Positions 28,882 through 38,095 of a stretch of 64,000 bases of DNA are shown in pieces (positions within the stretch are counted from its first letter, which is position 1; each line of letters starts with the position of its first letter). The position numbers and the translations under genes are program-made. The notes below the pieces were generated by a model. It was not told where the DNA came from and did not search any database. It was given only the letters and a program-made list of their open reading frames with translations. Source of the DNA: Gemmatimonadaceae bacterium (GTDB lineage: Bacteria > Gemmatimonadota > Gemmatimonadetes > Gemmatimonadales > Gemmatimonadaceae); assembly GCA_025358925.1 (NCBI GenBank), contig JANYHT010000065.1, positions 1 through 64,000 on the forward strand, given 5' to 3'.

Positions 28882-29274
28882 ATGCGCGCGACCGACCGAA
28901 ACTGGATTCCTGTCACGCTCCCTGACCTTCCAGCACCTGCGGGAGCCTACTCCCCGGGGGTGCGTGCCGGCAACCTGTTCTTTGTCTCAGGGCAAACCCC
29001 TCGCGATCCGGCAACCGGCAACATTGTCGGAATCACGGTTGAAGAACAAATCCACGTCACACTGGCCAACGTGGAGCGTGTGCTCGTGAGTGGCGGTGCA
29101 GCAATGCACGATGTGGTCAGTGTGACGGTGTACCTCGCCGACGAAAAAGACTGGGGTTCGTTTGACCAGATCTACCGCACCGTTTTCACTGCGCCATTTC
29201 CAGCGCGCGCGGTAGTTGGTGCGCAATTACGCGGCATTTTGGTGGAAATTTCCGTCGTTGCATTTGTGCCATGA
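28882..29274 (+). CDS. RidA family protein (reactive intermediate/imine deaminase)
   Basis: GAYSPGVRAGNLFFVSGQTPRDPATGNIVG...FPARAVVGAQLRGILVEISVVAFVP. Confidence 0.88.
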   Translation: MRATDRNWIPVTLPDLPAPAGAYSPGVRAGNLFFVSGQTPRDPATGNIVGITVEEQIHVTLANVERVLVSGGAAMHDVVSVTVYLADEKDWGSFDQIYRTVFTAPFPARAVVGAQLRGILVEISVVAFVP

Positions 29275-29996
29275 GCGATGCTGTGGACGGAGCAGCGAGC
29301 AACGGCATTCGCATACATCAGCGCGAGACGATTCGCACGGGACGGTATGCGATGGCCGGAGCGGAGCCGATGCACGCCGATCGCATTTGGTTTGTGTTGC
29401 ATGGGTATGGCCAACTCGCACCGCGATTCTTACGGCCTTTTGAGGGAATCATTCCACCCGACACTTGTGTTGTCGCGCCCGAAGGATTGTCGCGCTTCTA
29501 CCTTGAACTGCCGCGCGTCGATGGCGGGCATTTACAGCGCGTTGGAGCGACGTGGCTAACGCGCGAGTCGCGCGAAACGGAAATTACGGATACGCATCGC
29601 TGGTTAGATGGCGTTTACGAGGCGGTAGTGGGGGCATCGATGCTGGCCCGTGGCATCGCGCCGACGATTGGCGTGCTGGGCTTTTCCCAAGGCGTCGCGA
29701 CCGCGATGCGCTGGGTCGCGAGCGGCAACGTGCAGGCACGCTGCTTCGTAGCGTGGGCGGGTGGTTTGCCCCAGGACGTCAATCAATTGGTATTTCGCGA
29801 CAAAATGTCCGCAGCGGACTTGGTGCTCGTTGCTGGTGATCGGGATGGATTTGCAACCGAAGCCGCGCGGGCAAAAATACGAAATGAGTTCGCGACGTTT
29901 CACGATGCTCCGCGCGAAATAACGTTCGATGGCGAGCATCACCTTGATGCGATGGTTTTAGGTACGCTACTGACCGAATTCCCGCGCCACGCGTGA
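29271..29996 (+). CDS. Alpha/beta hydrolase (phospholipase/carboxylesterase-like)
   Basis: VLHGYGQLA, GFSQGVATAMRWVASG nucleophile elbow; 4-nt overlap with RidA gene. Confidence 0.8.
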   Translation: MSDAVDGAASNGIRIHQRETIRTGRYAMAGAEPMHADRIWFVLHGYGQLAPRFLRPFEGIIPPDTCVVAPEGLSRFYLELPRVDGGHLQRVGATWLTRESRETEITDTHRWLDGVYEAVVGASMLARGIAPTIGVLGFSQGVATAMRWVASGNVQARCFVAWAGGLPQDVNQLVFRDKMSAADLVLVAGDRDGFATEAARAKIRNEFATFHDAPREITFDGEHHLDAMVLGTLLTEFPRHA

Positions 29997-30301
29997 ACGC
30001 GCGCTCCATTGTGCACGTTCATGGCGGAACGCGCGAACATCGATGCGAACTCGCACGCGCGCTTCAGAATGCCGCCATAACCGTCTTGCTTTCATCCAAC
30101 ACCGCCGAGGCGGCCAAATGCTTACGCGATTCTCGGGTACTCGTAAGCGTGATACTCGATAACGCGTTGTTTGCGGTGACCATTCCGACCCTGAGGCCTG
30201 ATATACAATGCCTTGAACCCGCACGTGAGGAAAGCATTGCCGATACGGTTCGCGCAGTGTTGCACGAACTACATCAGGATGTGCCGACCTCAAGCACGTA
30301 G
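29993..30301 (+). CDS. Hypothetical protein
   Basis: 4-nt overlap with the upstream esterase gene; overlaps the convergent response-regulator gene by about 28 nt. Confidence 0.4.
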   Translation: MNARSIVHVHGGTREHRCELARALQNAAITVLLSSNTAEAAKCLRDSRVLVSVILDNALFAVTIPTLRPDIQCLEPAREESIADTVRAVLHELHQDVPTSST

Positions 30302-30948
30302 CCTTCACCGCGAACGGTTCGAATATCCACCGTACTCCCTGCGTCGCGGAGTCGCTTACGCAATTGCGCCACATGCACGTCCACCACGTTGGATCCAGAT
30401 TCGGTGTGGAGCTGCCAGACATGCGCGAGGAGAATTGGCCGACCGACAATTTCGCCCTCGTGAAGCGCCAGAAACTCCAAGAGCGCATACTGACGCGCTG
30501 TCAGTGGGAGCGGTTTCGATGCGCACTGCACATTGTGGCTGACGCGATTGAGCAAAAGGTTTCCAACGTGCAGATGCTCCGTGAGGCGCGGACCGCCGCG
30601 ACGAATGGCGGCGCGAAGTCGCGCTGCAAGAACATCGGCACTCACAGTACGTAGTAAAAAATCATCGGCGCCGGCGTCTAGCGCGAGCACTTCATCCGCG
30701 CGCGTTTCGCTCGCTGCAAGCACAATGATGGGGGCCGTCGCACCATTGCGACGTAATTCGGCCAAGAACTCAAGCCCGCCATATTCCGGCAAGATCTCGA
30801 CAAGAATTGCATCGTAACCGTTCGTTGTCGCCAGCTCACGACCACTACTCGCGTCACGCGCCACATCGACCGTAAATCCGCTACCGAAGAGCGCGCTTCG
30901 AATGGGGTCTGCGACGGGTGTATCGTCGTCAATCAGGAGAAGATGCAT
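30274..30948 (-). CDS. OmpR-family response regulator with degenerate receiver domain
   Basis: LLIDDDTPVADPIRSAL receiver start; winged helix LTARQYALLEFLALHEGEIVGRPILLAHVW...NVVDVHVAQLRKRL...IRTVRGEGYVL. Expected phosphoacceptor Asp is Glu (ILVEILPEYGG). Confidence 0.9.
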   Translation of the reverse strand: MHLLLIDDDTPVADPIRSALFGSGFTVDVARDASSGRELATTNGYDAILVEILPEYGGLEFLAELRRNGATAPIIVLAASETRADEVLALDAGADDFLLRTVSADVLAARLRAAIRRGGPRLTEHLHVGNLLLNRVSHNVQCASKPLPLTARQYALLEFLALHEGEIVGRPILLAHVWQLHTESGSNVVDVHVAQLRKRLRDAGSTVDIRTVRGEGYVLEVGTS

Positions 30949-30993
30949 GCATTACCTACACGGCAATGGTCATGCCGTTCAAGTTCAATTGTG

Positions 30994-31425
30994 CTACACG
31001 TCACCTTTTAAACGTCGAATTTCTCGACGGTCGCGCTTGCCTGGCCGATCATCGCCATGTGCAAATGCTGTTCGCATTGAACGCAGCTGTACCTCCACAC
31101 CCTCGCGAACGCGTTTGCCTTCCACCGTCTCCTCGTACAAACCGTGCGCTATGGTTGCCGAGCCGCGCCGCTGCGCGATGTCGCGCACAATCAGCTGCCA
31201 CTCAACCTGTCCGGTTCGTAACCGTACCGTGTCAGCAACCTGCACCAGCTTTGAGCGTTTGGCACGATCGCCGTTGACGTCTACTTTGCCGCCATCAACA
31301 GCATCAGCGGCGAGTGCGCGCGTCTTAAAGAAGCGCGCTGCCCAGAGCCACTTATCAAGTCGCACTTTACCGGGCGGAGCATCGTCGTCCTCGCGCGCAT
31401 TGTCGGCAGATGAACGTTGCGTCAC
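30994..31425 (-). CDS. S4-domain RNA-binding protein, Hsp15-like
   Basis: VRLDKWLWAARFFKTRALAADAVDGGKVDVNGDRAKRSKLV. Confidence 0.88.
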   Translation of the reverse strand: MTQRSSADNAREDDDAPPGKVRLDKWLWAARFFKTRALAADAVDGGKVDVNGDRAKRSKLVQVADTVRLRTGQVEWQLIVRDIAQRRGSATIAHGLYEETVEGKRVREGVEVQLRSMRTAFAHGDDRPGKRDRREIRRLKGDV

Positions 31426-31796
31426 GTGTCCGTCTCCGCGTTCGCTTGAGTGTTGCCCTCATCGTGGTCGCTCATTGCTGCGCGCGCCTCGGCAATCGCA
31501 ATCTCGCGAATGCGCGTAGCGGCACCTAAGTACACCGCGCGTACCGGTAACAATGAGGCTTCCTGTGCGGCACGATGTTCGAGCGGCGGCAGCAGTGATA
31601 CAATCGCGTCGAGCGAATCGGGGACGGTCTCCAGCATTGCGACCACGTCAGCGCATGCCGCGGCCATTCGGCGCGATGTCGCGGCGTCGGGGCCAGCGGG
31701 AAGTGCTCCGCCCTCCAGTGCGAGGGCGCGCGCATTCAATGCGTCGGCATCCGCGCGAAAACGATCACGCAAATAATTACGAGCGGAGGGTGTCAT
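31422..31796 (-). CDS. Hypothetical helical protein
   Basis: 4-nt overlaps on both sides with operon neighbours; Ala-rich helical sequence. Confidence 0.6.
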   Translation of the reverse strand: MTPSARNYLRDRFRADADALNARALALEGGALPAGPDAATSRRMAAACADVVAMLETVPDSLDAIVSLLPPLEHRAAQEASLLPVRAVYLGAATRIREIAIAEARAAMSDHDEGNTQANAETDT

Positions 31797-33016
31797 GTGA
31801 TGTCTGAACGTGAAAGTCCGAGCTCATCGCGCGCCGATCGCCACGCAATCAGCCATGCATCGCCAACGACCAGAGGAGCGATGCCCAGCGCTGTGCAGCG
31901 CGTCTGCACGTCGTCCCACCAACCGTACTCCAGTGCATCGATGACGTCGAGCAATCGGCCCATCGTTTGCTCGCGGTCGACGAGTACGTCGCGCAGCATT
32001 GGGGGGAGCGTCAATCGGTCCAACAGCATTGACGGCGGAACGCCTAATGCAAATTCCAGTACGGAGAGCACCCCGGCGATGACGCGCGCGCGCGGATGGA
32101 GCGCACCATCGAGTGCGGCACCGACGCGTTCGCACACCCGCGCACGCCGTAGCGCGACCAAGGCGAGTTCATGATCGTGCGACACGTCGCCAATTAATCG
32201 TGTCGTCACGAGCACCAGTTGTTCCATCACGGCGTCACGGCCAAGCATGGCCATCGCATGTGCCACCGAGCGCGGTCCGCGGTTGCCAAGTGCGGCGGAA
32301 TTGAGTGCGCGTAAAAGCGCGGTGGCGAGATGTGGATCGTCACGCACGAACTCGTCAAACGCCACATCGGGGGGGCGTCCGTCGGCGAACGCAGCCAACA
32401 TGTTGATAGCGCGCACGATCGTATCCTCGAGCTCGCGATCGATGGCGCTGGTGCTGCCCCGCATGAGAAGACGACCCGAGTACATGGGCGCACCGGCGTC
32501 GACGACAGCTTGGCGTGTCGCGCGATCATCGACACCGCGTATGAGCGGATGTAGGCCTGCCTCCAAAAGCATCGCCACGCGACCCGTCAGGGCGGCTGGT
32601 GACGTGCGGACCGCGTCAAGGACGATCGTCGATCCAACAAGCGACGGCGGGAGTGGCTCGCCCTCCGGATACCCTTCCAAAGCGAAGTGAAATCCGGTAC
32701 TGAGCAAGCGGTCCACGGCCCGCCGCGTCCGCGAGTCTTCGAGCGCGTCCGTGGCAAGCAGCCACACGGCATCGGTTGACGCGAATCGCGTGAGCACACC
32801 GTCGCGCACGAGCGTCGGCGTGACAGGCACAACCAGCGTGCGGCCCGCCAAGCGTGATAGTCGTGCCACCATCTCGACGATGTGTAGTGCATCGTCGTCC
32901 GCACCAGCGCTACCGAACCGACTATCGGTGGCACCGGAAGACACGGCGTACGCAATGACGCGTTCGCGACGATCGCGAATGGGTTGCATCGACGCGATGA
33001 CGGAACGACCGCTCAT
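31793..33016 (-). CDS. EAL/HDOD domain protein with degenerate EAL
   Basis: VIASMQPIRDRRERVIAYAV EAL-HDOD N-terminus; HDOD-like FVRDDPHLATALLRALNSAALGNRGPRSVAHAMAMLGRDAVMEQLVL. Confidence 0.82.
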   Translation of the reverse strand: MSGRSVIASMQPIRDRRERVIAYAVSSGATDSRFGSAGADDDALHIVEMVARLSRLAGRTLVVPVTPTLVRDGVLTRFASTDAVWLLATDALEDSRTRRAVDRLLSTGFHFALEGYPEGEPLPPSLVGSTIVLDAVRTSPAALTGRVAMLLEAGLHPLIRGVDDRATRQAVVDAGAPMYSGRLLMRGSTSAIDRELEDTIVRAINMLAAFADGRPPDVAFDEFVRDDPHLATALLRALNSAALGNRGPRSVAHAMAMLGRDAVMEQLVLVTTRLIGDVSHDHELALVALRRARVCERVGAALDGALHPRARVIAGVLSVLEFALGVPPSMLLDRLTLPPMLRDVLVDREQTMGRLLDVIDALEYGWWDDVQTRCTALGIAPLVVGDAWLIAWRSARDELGLSRSDIT

Positions 33017-34548
33017 GCGACGGGACCATTGTGTTCAACATCCGATGGTTCGGCGCGCGCCATCACCGAGTTGAGATACGCAGGATCGGTTGATACGTCA
33101 CGCACGACATACGGTGCGAGCCATCCCGGAACCGTGGCGACATCGGTAACGCTCGCGAGCTCGACTTCAGCGATCACCAAGTTGCGATCCAGAAATACAT
33201 CAATCTCCCACACGTGCGGACCGACGGGAATCGAGAAGCGACGCTTGCGGATACGAGCGCTCGCGGTCCATGGCCACAGCGCGGCAAACAGTACAGGGTC
33301 AGTGTCTTCCTCAATTTCGATGCGCGCACCAATGGGACCCAACTTGATGGTGCGAGTGTGTCGGACAGATCCGTCCGATGCGACCGCACGACGCAAACGC
33401 TCGCGCAGCGATACGCCAGGCAGCCAACCCTGTTCGATGAACGTCGCACTTGCAGACTCTGCCTCTGGTGGGCAGTCGCGCAACAAATATTTGCGTTCGA
33501 TCTCCATGGGCAGCGCGTCTCCGTCGCGACGCGCCCCGAGCGATTGCAACGCCTGGGCGGCCTCCGTCTGAACGCGCGCGACGTGCGCCAGCGCTTCCGT
33601 ATTTGCATACCAAGTCTGCATAAATGATGCACGGTGCGCGAGCGCGACCCGTTCAAGCACCATGGCCAAAGCGGTCGCGTCGCTTCGTATCGACAATTCA
33701 GCGAGAAGGGAGGCGTCGCGCATCGCACCGAGCACATCTTGGCCGCTGGTTGCCAGCGCATACCATGCGCCGATTGCGGGGTGATGTTCAACGAACGGGG
33801 CGAGCACAGCGCGTTGTCGTTTGAGGCGAATGCGCACGGCGTGCAACAACGCAAGGGTTCGCGCGGGTGACGGATCGCTCACGTGCACCGCGAGCGTCGC
33901 TAAGTCCTGTTGCAGTCGCTCGGTCCCACGCAATACGCGGTGTGCGAGGTGCGCGGCAAACGTTGTGCATGCTGTTGCGCGGCCAATGTGGTGACGCACG
34001 GCATACGCGGAAAGTTGGCGCTCAAGCCGAGGCGCGGTTGTGTCGAAGACGCCATGAAACACGCGTGCCACTTGTGCGCGCTGTGCGTCACGATGCTGTT
34101 CCAGTCGCAGCGAGATGTTGCACGCCTCGCTGTGCGCTGCGCCAGTCAACGCCTCTCGCTCTGCATCAAGCCACGCGCGTTGCACATCGGCGTCGCGCGC
34201 GTCACTCGTTACTCGAGAAAGTTTGCGCAACGCGACGCGTGTACGCGCGCTTGGATCGCCATCAAGCACCGCACGATGCTCGCGCAACACCGCGCGAAGG
34301 CGACGCAAGGCAACGCGTGCTTTATGGAGGGCATCAACACGATCCACAAGTACACGTTGTTCGTCCTGCTCGCTGTCAGCTGCTCGCAACGAATGCGCCC
34401 ATGCGCGTCGCGCGTCGTGCAGCTGCGCCAACCAATGCAAGGCAACAATGCGCGCGCCTTCAGGCGCAGGCCGCTGTAATGCACTTGCCACGAGCGCTGC
34501 GAGATCACGTTCGTCTTTGGCGTCGCGCGCGTGCCTCGCTTCACTCAC
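33013..34548 (-). CDS. CHAD-CYTH domain protein
   Basis: CHAD segment VDALHKARVALRRLRAVLREHRAVL with basic repeats; CYTH segment MEIERKYLLRDCPPEAESASATFIEQGWL. Confidence 0.88.
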   Translation of the reverse strand: MSEARHARDAKDERDLAALVASALQRPAPEGARIVALHWLAQLHDARRAWAHSLRAADSEQDEQRVLVDRVDALHKARVALRRLRAVLREHRAVLDGDPSARTRVALRKLSRVTSDARDADVQRAWLDAEREALTGAAHSEACNISLRLEQHRDAQRAQVARVFHGVFDTTAPRLERQLSAYAVRHHIGRATACTTFAAHLAHRVLRGTERLQQDLATLAVHVSDPSPARTLALLHAVRIRLKRQRAVLAPFVEHHPAIGAWYALATSGQDVLGAMRDASLLAELSIRSDATALAMVLERVALAHRASFMQTWYANTEALAHVARVQTEAAQALQSLGARRDGDALPMEIERKYLLRDCPPEAESASATFIEQGWLPGVSLRERLRRAVASDGSVRHTRTIKLGPIGARIEIEEDTDPVLFAALWPWTASARIRKRRFSIPVGPHVWEIDVFLDRNLVIAEVELASVTDVATVPGWLAPYVVRDVSTDPAYLNSVMARAEPSDVEHNGPVA

Positions 34549-34820
34549 GATTCATCGCTCGCATCGACGTGCACATCGGCGCTGCCGTCCTCCCGATATG
34601 TCACGGACACGTGCCACGGTCTGCAGCACACATAACAGTCTTCGACATAGTCTTGTTGTGTGCCCGACCCTGGATCGAGCGTGATCTCCACCGACTCGCC
34701 GCAATACGGACACAAGACCTCGCTCGACAAGTCCGCAACACCATCACCGAGTGGAAATTCCTCGTCGAGTGTCGCGTCATCATCGTCGTCGGGCAGGTTC
34801 CAAGACTCGTTGGTATCCAT
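34545..34820 (-). CDS. CPXCG-motif cysteine-rich protein
   Basis: VLCPYCGESVEITLDPGSGTQQDYVEDCYVCCRPWHVSVTY. Confidence 0.88.
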   Translation of the reverse strand: MDTNESWNLPDDDDDATLDEEFPLGDGVADLSSEVLCPYCGESVEITLDPGSGTQQDYVEDCYVCCRPWHVSVTYREDGSADVHVDASDES

Positions 34821-35191
34821 CGAACTCCCTTAGCGGAATGCTGCTGCACAACTCCCGTGAATGTTACGCCGCCGCACGGTTAGTGTAGCGCGGCGGTGAT
34901 CACTCCGGATATCTATCGTCCCAGAATGCCCGCAGCAATTCGGAGCATGACGCAGCAGCCCGAGCCGTGCTGTCGTCGCGAGGAGCGCGCAGTCGTCCCC
35001 ACGCACCAAGACGAGCCTTTTTACGGATTTGGCGTTGGCGGCACAGCGCTGTTTCGAGTTGATCCGTCGGGCATCGCCAACGATCGCGTGCACGCCGGTT
35101 TTTGACCTATAGCAACTCGACGCGGCGTCTCCCGCTATCCGGCACCGGTGGGCTCGTCACGCCGATGCGCGAAGCGTTTTGAACGGACGGG

Positions 35192-36880
35192 TCAGGCCAT
35201 TAGTAATTGCGCCTTCACGATCGCGTCGGCGAGTGTTGCACAGAGGCGATCCTCACCAATCTCTGCGAGCACGCCAGCGCGATCGAGTGCGACGAGCGGT
35301 TGGGCATGTAGACCGGCAAGCAACAGTATCGTTCCATTCTTCTTGGAGCGATTGCCGAGATCGCGCAACAGCGAAATTCCCGTGGCATCAATGGCCGGCA
35401 CACGTCGCAGTCGCAGAATAAGTACCTTTGGACGCCGACCAGTTTCGCCGAGCACTTCCTGAAAGCGTTCGGCCGCGCCGAAAAAGAATGGACCGTCAAT
35501 TTCAAAAACATCGACACCGTTGGGCACCAAGTACGATCCAGTGGCCTCGGGGTCGACTTGTTCCTCGTCGTCTGTGAACTCGCGCGTGATTACGTGTACA
35601 TCAGTGACGTCGGCCATGCGTTTCATAAACAGGAATGCCGCCAAGATCATCCCCACCTGCAACGCGACCGTCAGATCCACGATCACCGTTAACAAAAAGG
35701 TGGACAGCAACACGAGAATGTCGGCGCGAGGCGCGCGTAACAATGCCCGAAAATTCCGCCACTCCGACATTCGATACGCCACAATGATTAGAATGCCGGC
35801 AAGAGTTGCCATCGGAATGAGCGCAGCAAGCTGTCCGACAAAAAGCGTGATCAGGAGTAGCACCACGGCATGCGTCATTCCTGCAATAGGCGTGCGGCCA
35901 CCGCTATTCACGTTGGTTGCCGTTCGCGCAATAGCGCCCGTTGCCGGGATACCACCGAAGAGTGCGGACGCAGAGTTTGCAACGCCCTGCGCGACGAGCT
36001 CCATGTTGGAGCGATGCTTGCCGCCAATCATGCCATCCGAAACAACGGCCGAGAGTAGTGATTCTATCGATGCCAACAACGCGATGGTGAAGGCGGGTCC
36101 AGCAAGTTCGCGCACCAGAGCGAGGGTAACGTGCGGAACATGCGGCGCCGGTAGACCGCCGCCCACCGCCCCAAAACGCGAACCGATCGTCTCGACGGAT
36201 AGCCCACTATAGTGCACCACCAGCGTCGTGACCACGAGCGCGACAAAAGGCGCAGGAAGTTTCGTGGACACTCTCGGCCACGCGAAAAGAATCACCAGCG
36301 TCGCGGCTGTTACACCAAACGCTGCCGGAGAAATCGACGCCGCATGCTCAGCGTACGCGCTCCATTTTTCGAAAAAATCTGACGGCACGACCAGCATTTG
36401 TAGGCCGAGCGCATCCTTGATTTGTGTGGAAAAAATGATGAGCGCAATGCCACTCGTGAATCCAACCACCACAGGTTGCGGCACGAACTTAATCACGCCG
36501 CCGAGCTTCATAAACCCCATGCCGATCATGAGCAGGCCAGCCAAAAATGTGGCAACGACGAGTCCGTCGACACCGTACTTCGCCACAATACCCGAGACGA
36601 TGACGACGAACGCGCCGGTCGGTCCGCCAATCTGCACGCGCGATCCACCGAGCGCCGAGACGAGAAATCCAGCCACGACAGCGGTCACTAGTCCGCGGTC
36701 TGGTGTCACTCCACTCGCTATGGCGAACGCAATCGATAGAGGCAGGGCCACGACAGCAACGATGACGCCCGCGGTTACATCGCGAAATAGTTGCGCGCGC
36801 GTGTACCCTTGCAACGTAGAAAAAATCTTTGGAACGAACGTGAGTGCGCGTGGCGAGGCCGGCGGAATGTGTTCAGTCAT
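35192..36880 (-). CDS. SulP family inorganic anion transporter with C-terminal STAS domain
   Basis: FRDVTAGVIVAVVALPLSIAFAIASGVTPDRGLVTAVVAGFLVSALGGSRVQIGGPTGAF; STAS KVLILRLRRVPAIDATGISLLRDL. Start at MTEHIPPASP. Confidence 0.94.
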   Translation of the reverse strand: MTEHIPPASPRALTFVPKIFSTLQGYTRAQLFRDVTAGVIVAVVALPLSIAFAIASGVTPDRGLVTAVVAGFLVSALGGSRVQIGGPTGAFVVIVSGIVAKYGVDGLVVATFLAGLLMIGMGFMKLGGVIKFVPQPVVVGFTSGIALIIFSTQIKDALGLQMLVVPSDFFEKWSAYAEHAASISPAAFGVTAATLVILFAWPRVSTKLPAPFVALVVTTLVVHYSGLSVETIGSRFGAVGGGLPAPHVPHVTLALVRELAGPAFTIALLASIESLLSAVVSDGMIGGKHRSNMELVAQGVANSASALFGGIPATGAIARTATNVNSGGRTPIAGMTHAVVLLLITLFVGQLAALIPMATLAGILIIVAYRMSEWRNFRALLRAPRADILVLLSTFLLTVIVDLTVALQVGMILAAFLFMKRMADVTDVHVITREFTDDEEQVDPEATGSYLVPNGVDVFEIDGPFFFGAAERFQEVLGETGRRPKVLILRLRRVPAIDATGISLLRDLGNRSKKNGTILLLAGLHAQPLVALDRAGVLAEIGEDRLCATLADAIVKAQLLMA

Positions 36881-37334
36881 GGGTGTCGTTACGACGATCT
36901 CGCTTGGTATCAGAGCGTTGTTTCTTTTCGGACAGTCGACGTTCAATAGAACCACGCGTTGGTTTCGTGGCTTTCCGAGGTTTTGGAACCACGAGCGCGC
37001 GCGATACAATCGCGACCAAACGTTTTAACGCAGTGCGGCGATTTTGCTGCTGACTACGATATTCACCTGCGACAATACGCATCGCCCCGTCGCTGTCGAG
37101 TCGCGTCGCGAGTTTGAGCATGACCCGTTCGCGTTGTTCGTCGCGGAGTGCGCGGGTTGTGCGCACGTTCCTTGGGTGTGCCACGCGCGTGGCACTCCGA
37201 TTGACATGTTGTCCGCCTGGACCGCTGCCAGTGATGGCGCGCATCTCAAGCTCGGCGACCGGAATTCGCACACCGGGCGCTACGGCGAGTGCTTCAGGCT
37301 CCGGCGGCAACAGGTGCTCGGAAGAACCAGTCAT
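36873..37334 (-). CDS. arfB: ArfB-like peptide release factor domain protein
   Basis: ITGSGPGGQHVNRSATRV GGQ motif; EYRSQQQNRRTALKRLV; basic C-terminus. Start at MTGSSEHLLPP. Confidence 0.85.
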   Translation of the reverse strand: MTGSSEHLLPPEPEALAVAPGVRIPVAELEMRAITGSGPGGQHVNRSATRVAHPRNVRTTRALRDEQRERVMLKLATRLDSDGAMRIVAGEYRSQQQNRRTALKRLVAIVSRALVVPKPRKATKPTRGSIERRLSEKKQRSDTKRDRRNDTHD

Positions 37335-37336
37335 GC

Positions 37337-38095
37337 TCACGGGGCCATGCACGGATGTGCCCCGAGTTGCGTGCGCAGCGTCGAGACCGATGGGCGCATC
37401 TGCGCACTCGGGGCTTCGAAGATGGCCACGTACTCCTCCGCGCCAGTCTTCGTAAACGAGAGTTCGCGGTAGCCAACGGCCGCAAGTTCGCACCGCAGGA
37501 GCGCGGGTGGTGTCCCGTGACCAAATGTTGGCCGTTCCAAGTCCAGAATCACAAGATGTCCGTGTGGTTGCATCGCCGTTGCCAAATTCCAGAGCACGCC
37601 AAACGGCTGGCCGATTTCATGATACATGTGAATCATAAATGCCATTTCGATTGATGCAGTCGGCAATCGTGGGTCATGCGTGTCGCCCAACACGACTTGC
37701 ACATTGTGCAAGCGGCCACGCTGCACACGTTGCTGTAACAGTCGCAGGTAATCGACCATAATGTCTTCGCCAAAAACGCGACCGCTCTCGCCAACGAGCG
37801 GTGCGAGGCGCACCACGTAGTAGCCGTCACCAGCGCCGATATCGGCGACGCGCGCTCCTTGATGAACGCCGGCGAGCGCAGCGACACGCGCGAACTCTCC
37901 GGCGTCGTCTCGCGAATCTTCATTGGTCCAGCGCGGCGCCACAATATCCGCAACGCGTCGTGACGGCGCCGGAAACGCGGCGGACGGTGCTCCCGGCGGT
38001 GCCGCAGGCCCAAACGTGTCCTGGGGTCGCGCTGCGCACGCAATGCAGACGATGACGCCGAACGTGAGCCGCAGCATAACTCGTGGAGTGGTCAC
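37337..38095 (-). CDS. Class I SAM-dependent methyltransferase with N-terminal signal sequence
   Basis: ARVADIGAGDGYYVVRLAPLVGESGRVFGEDI; N-terminal hydrophobic signal LRLTFGVIVCIACAARPQ. Confidence 0.82.
   Translation of the reverse strand: MTTPRVMLRLTFGVIVCIACAARPQDTFGPAAPPGAPSAAFPAPSRRVADIVAPRWTNEDSRDDAGEFARVAALAGVHQGARVADIGAGDGYYVVRLAPLVGESGRVFGEDIMVDYLRLLQQRVQRGRLHNVQVVLGDTHDPRLPTASIEMAFMIHMYHEIGQPFGVLWNLATAMQPHGHLVILDLERPTFGHGTPPALLRCELAAVGYRELSFTKTGAEEYVAIFEAPSAQMRPSVSTLRTQLGAHPCMAP

Noticed and set aside
33867-34883. 338-aa plus-strand ORF opposite the CHAD-CYTH and CPXCG genes
   Set aside because: Arg/Ala/His-rich shadow frame that spans two real antisense genes.
34861-34910. GC-rich inverted repeat (CCGCCGC...GCGGCGG) as terminator or regulatory RNA
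   Set aside because: Short stem with a long loop in a GC-rich background; likely chance.
34896-35105. 69-aa ORF in the gap between the CPXCG gene and SulP
   Set aside because: No signal, domain or operon context; could be real but not supportable.
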